Below are positions 5,608 through 6,239 of a DNA stretch of 6,239 bases, piece by piece. Source of the stretch: an uncultured Prevotella sp. (lineage in GTDB: Bacteria; Bacteroidota; Bacteroidia; Bacteroidales; Bacteroidaceae); NCBI GenBank assembly GCA_945788545.1, contig CALZMK010000095.1:1-6239 (forward strand), read 5' to 3'. Each line of letters starts with the position of its first letter. Position 1 is the stretch's first letter. Below the pieces are notes generated by a model that was given only the letters and a program-made list of their open reading frames with translations, had not been told where the DNA came from and did no database searches. The position numbers were made by a program, and so were the translations under genes.

Positions 5608-6192
5608 TTAATCGTGATTGTGTATGAGGTTCATAAACTCCTGGCGGGTCTTTGCCTGATTGAAGGCACCGCTGAAGTCACTTGTGGTGGTGATGGAGTT
5701 CTGCTTCTCCACGCCTCTCATTTGCATGCACATGTGCTTGGCTTCCACTACCACCATCACTCCCAAGGGTTGCAGTGTCTCCTCAATACATTGTTTAATC
5801 TGCAATGTCATTCTCTCCTGCACCTGTAGCCTGTGTGAGAAGATGTCCACCACTCTGGCTATCTTGCTCAGCCCGGTGATGTAGCCGTTAGGGATGTATG
5901 CCACGTGAACCTTGCCGTAGAACGGCAGCATGTGGTGCTCGCAAAGTGAGAAGAAATCAATATCCTTCACAATGACCATCTGACTGTAGTCTTCCTTGAA
6001 CAAGGCGTCGGTCAGTACCTTGCGTGCGTCCATATAATAACCGCGCGTAAGCACTTGCATAGCCTTTGCCACGCGCATTGGAGTCTTTTCAAGTCCCTCG
6101 CGCTGAGGGTCTTCGCCGAGCAGTTGGAGTATATCCTTATAGTGTGACGCCAACTGCTCAAGTCCGTCACGATATTCTGTTTCTGGATTCAT
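5608..6192 (-). CDS. folE: GTP cyclohydrolase I
   Basis: The enzyme converts GTP to 7,8-dihydroneopterin triphosphate, the first step of folate synthesis and also the entry to queuosine precursors. The 194-residue product has [10 protein letters not shown] (82-91), with Cys84 and His87 as zinc ligands and His86 as the expected catalytic residue, and KHMCMQMRG (152-160), with Cys155 as the third zinc ligand. The substrate-site segments GLSKIARVV (107-115) and RLQVQERMT (121-129) are also present. Length and motifs fit the zinc-dependent type IA enzyme (E. coli 222 residues) with a short N-terminus. The ATG overlaps the stop of the upstream gene by one base (TAATG), which supports this start and suggests coupled translation. 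The single-pass membrane protein gene follows after 30 bp. Confidence 0.97.
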   Translation of the reverse strand: MNPETEYRDGLEQLASHYKDILQLLGEDPQREGLEKTPMRVAKAMQVLTRGYYMDARKVLTDALFKEDYSQMVIVKDIDFFSLCEHHMLPFYGKVHVAYIPNGYITGLSKIARVVDIFSHRLQVQERMTLQIKQCIEETLQPLGVMVVVEAKHMCMQMRGVEKQNSITTTSDFSGAFNQAKTRQEFMNLIHNHD

Positions 6193-6239
6193 TAGTATTG
6201 TACGCTGATTTTGCCTTTCACTATCGATGCCTGCTTATA
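6192..6239 (-). CDS. C-terminal 15 codons of the gene upstream of folE (partial)
   Basis: On the minus strand the frame enters from the window edge open for 15 codons, encoding [15 protein letters not shown], and ends in a TAA whose last base is the first base of the folE ATG. This tight TAATG junction is typical of a co-translated operon and is the main reason to believe the fragment is coding. The piece is too short to identify. In Bacteroidales genomes I recall a SPOR-domain protein, with tpiA before it, often preceding folE, so a SPOR-domain C-terminus is a reasonable guess but cannot be shown here. Confidence 0.6.
   Translation of the reverse strand, partial: YKQASIVKGKISVQY

Noticed and set aside
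5511..5640. TCATAAACTC occurring twice (5511-5520 and 5631-5640)
   Set aside because: Both copies encode an EFM tripeptide in separate genes; a 10-bp match is short and has no flanking similarity, so coincidence is the simplest reading.
5728..5737. GCACATGTGC palindrome as an operator
   Set aside because: It lies inside folE and encodes part of the conserved KHMCMQ zinc-site motif, so protein constraint explains it.
5311..5829. 172-codon plus-strand open frame with a His-rich stretch, suggestive of a metal-binding protein
   Set aside because: The His-rich part is antisense to the FolE C-terminal half and the rest is antisense to the membrane-protein gene; both minus-strand genes are better supported.
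1..6239. Search for a new defence, mobile or CRISPR-like system
   Set aside because: All coding space is filled by housekeeping genes and two small membrane proteins in ordinary operon arrangements; no transposase, integrase, toxin-antitoxin pair, repeat-spacer array or reverse transcriptase was seen.

Overview
The window looks like chromosomal core DNA from a Bacteroidales bacterium, most likely Prevotella or a close relative. Three things point there. The gene order includes a DUF4834-type protein behind the phosphatidylethanolamine genes. Upstream regions carry the Bacteroidota promoter form (TTTG or TTG, about 20 bp, TAnnTTTG) and no clear Shine-Dalgarno sequences. Protein details are typical, such as a short PSD-A type decarboxylase and a biotin ligase with no helix-turn-helix. 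The genus is inference.

Layout. Positions 1-1715 (minus) are the N-terminal 571 codons of dnaE, the replicative DNA polymerase III alpha subunit, cut by the window edge. A 141-bp divergent region (1716-1856) holds one good promoter per strand. Positions 1857-3721 (plus) form a likely three-gene operon: psd, pssA and a small DUF4834-like membrane protein. PssA makes phosphatidylserine and Psd decarboxylates it to phosphatidylethanolamine. A short repeat-like insert separates psd from pssA. birA (3729-4493, minus) converges on this operon, with only 7 bp between the stop codons. tadA (4538-4990, plus) diverges from birA across a 44-bp gap with tightly packed promoter elements. Positions 4987-6239 (minus) hold a second operon: the last 15 codons of an unseen gene, folE, and a single-pass membrane protein of unknown function whose end overlaps the tadA stop.

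The genes serve replication, phospholipid synthesis, protein biotinylation, tRNA wobble editing and pterin/folate synthesis. I found no mobile element, CRISPR array, defence system, tRNA or rRNA, and no convincing new biological system. The points worth a second look are small: an intact nine-ligand PHP metal site in DnaE, a 14-bp-period repeat placed just after two stop codons (one copy also supplying the birA stop), a possibly leaderless tadA message, an imperfect palindrome across the tadA/membrane-protein stops, and two uncharacterised small membrane proteins.
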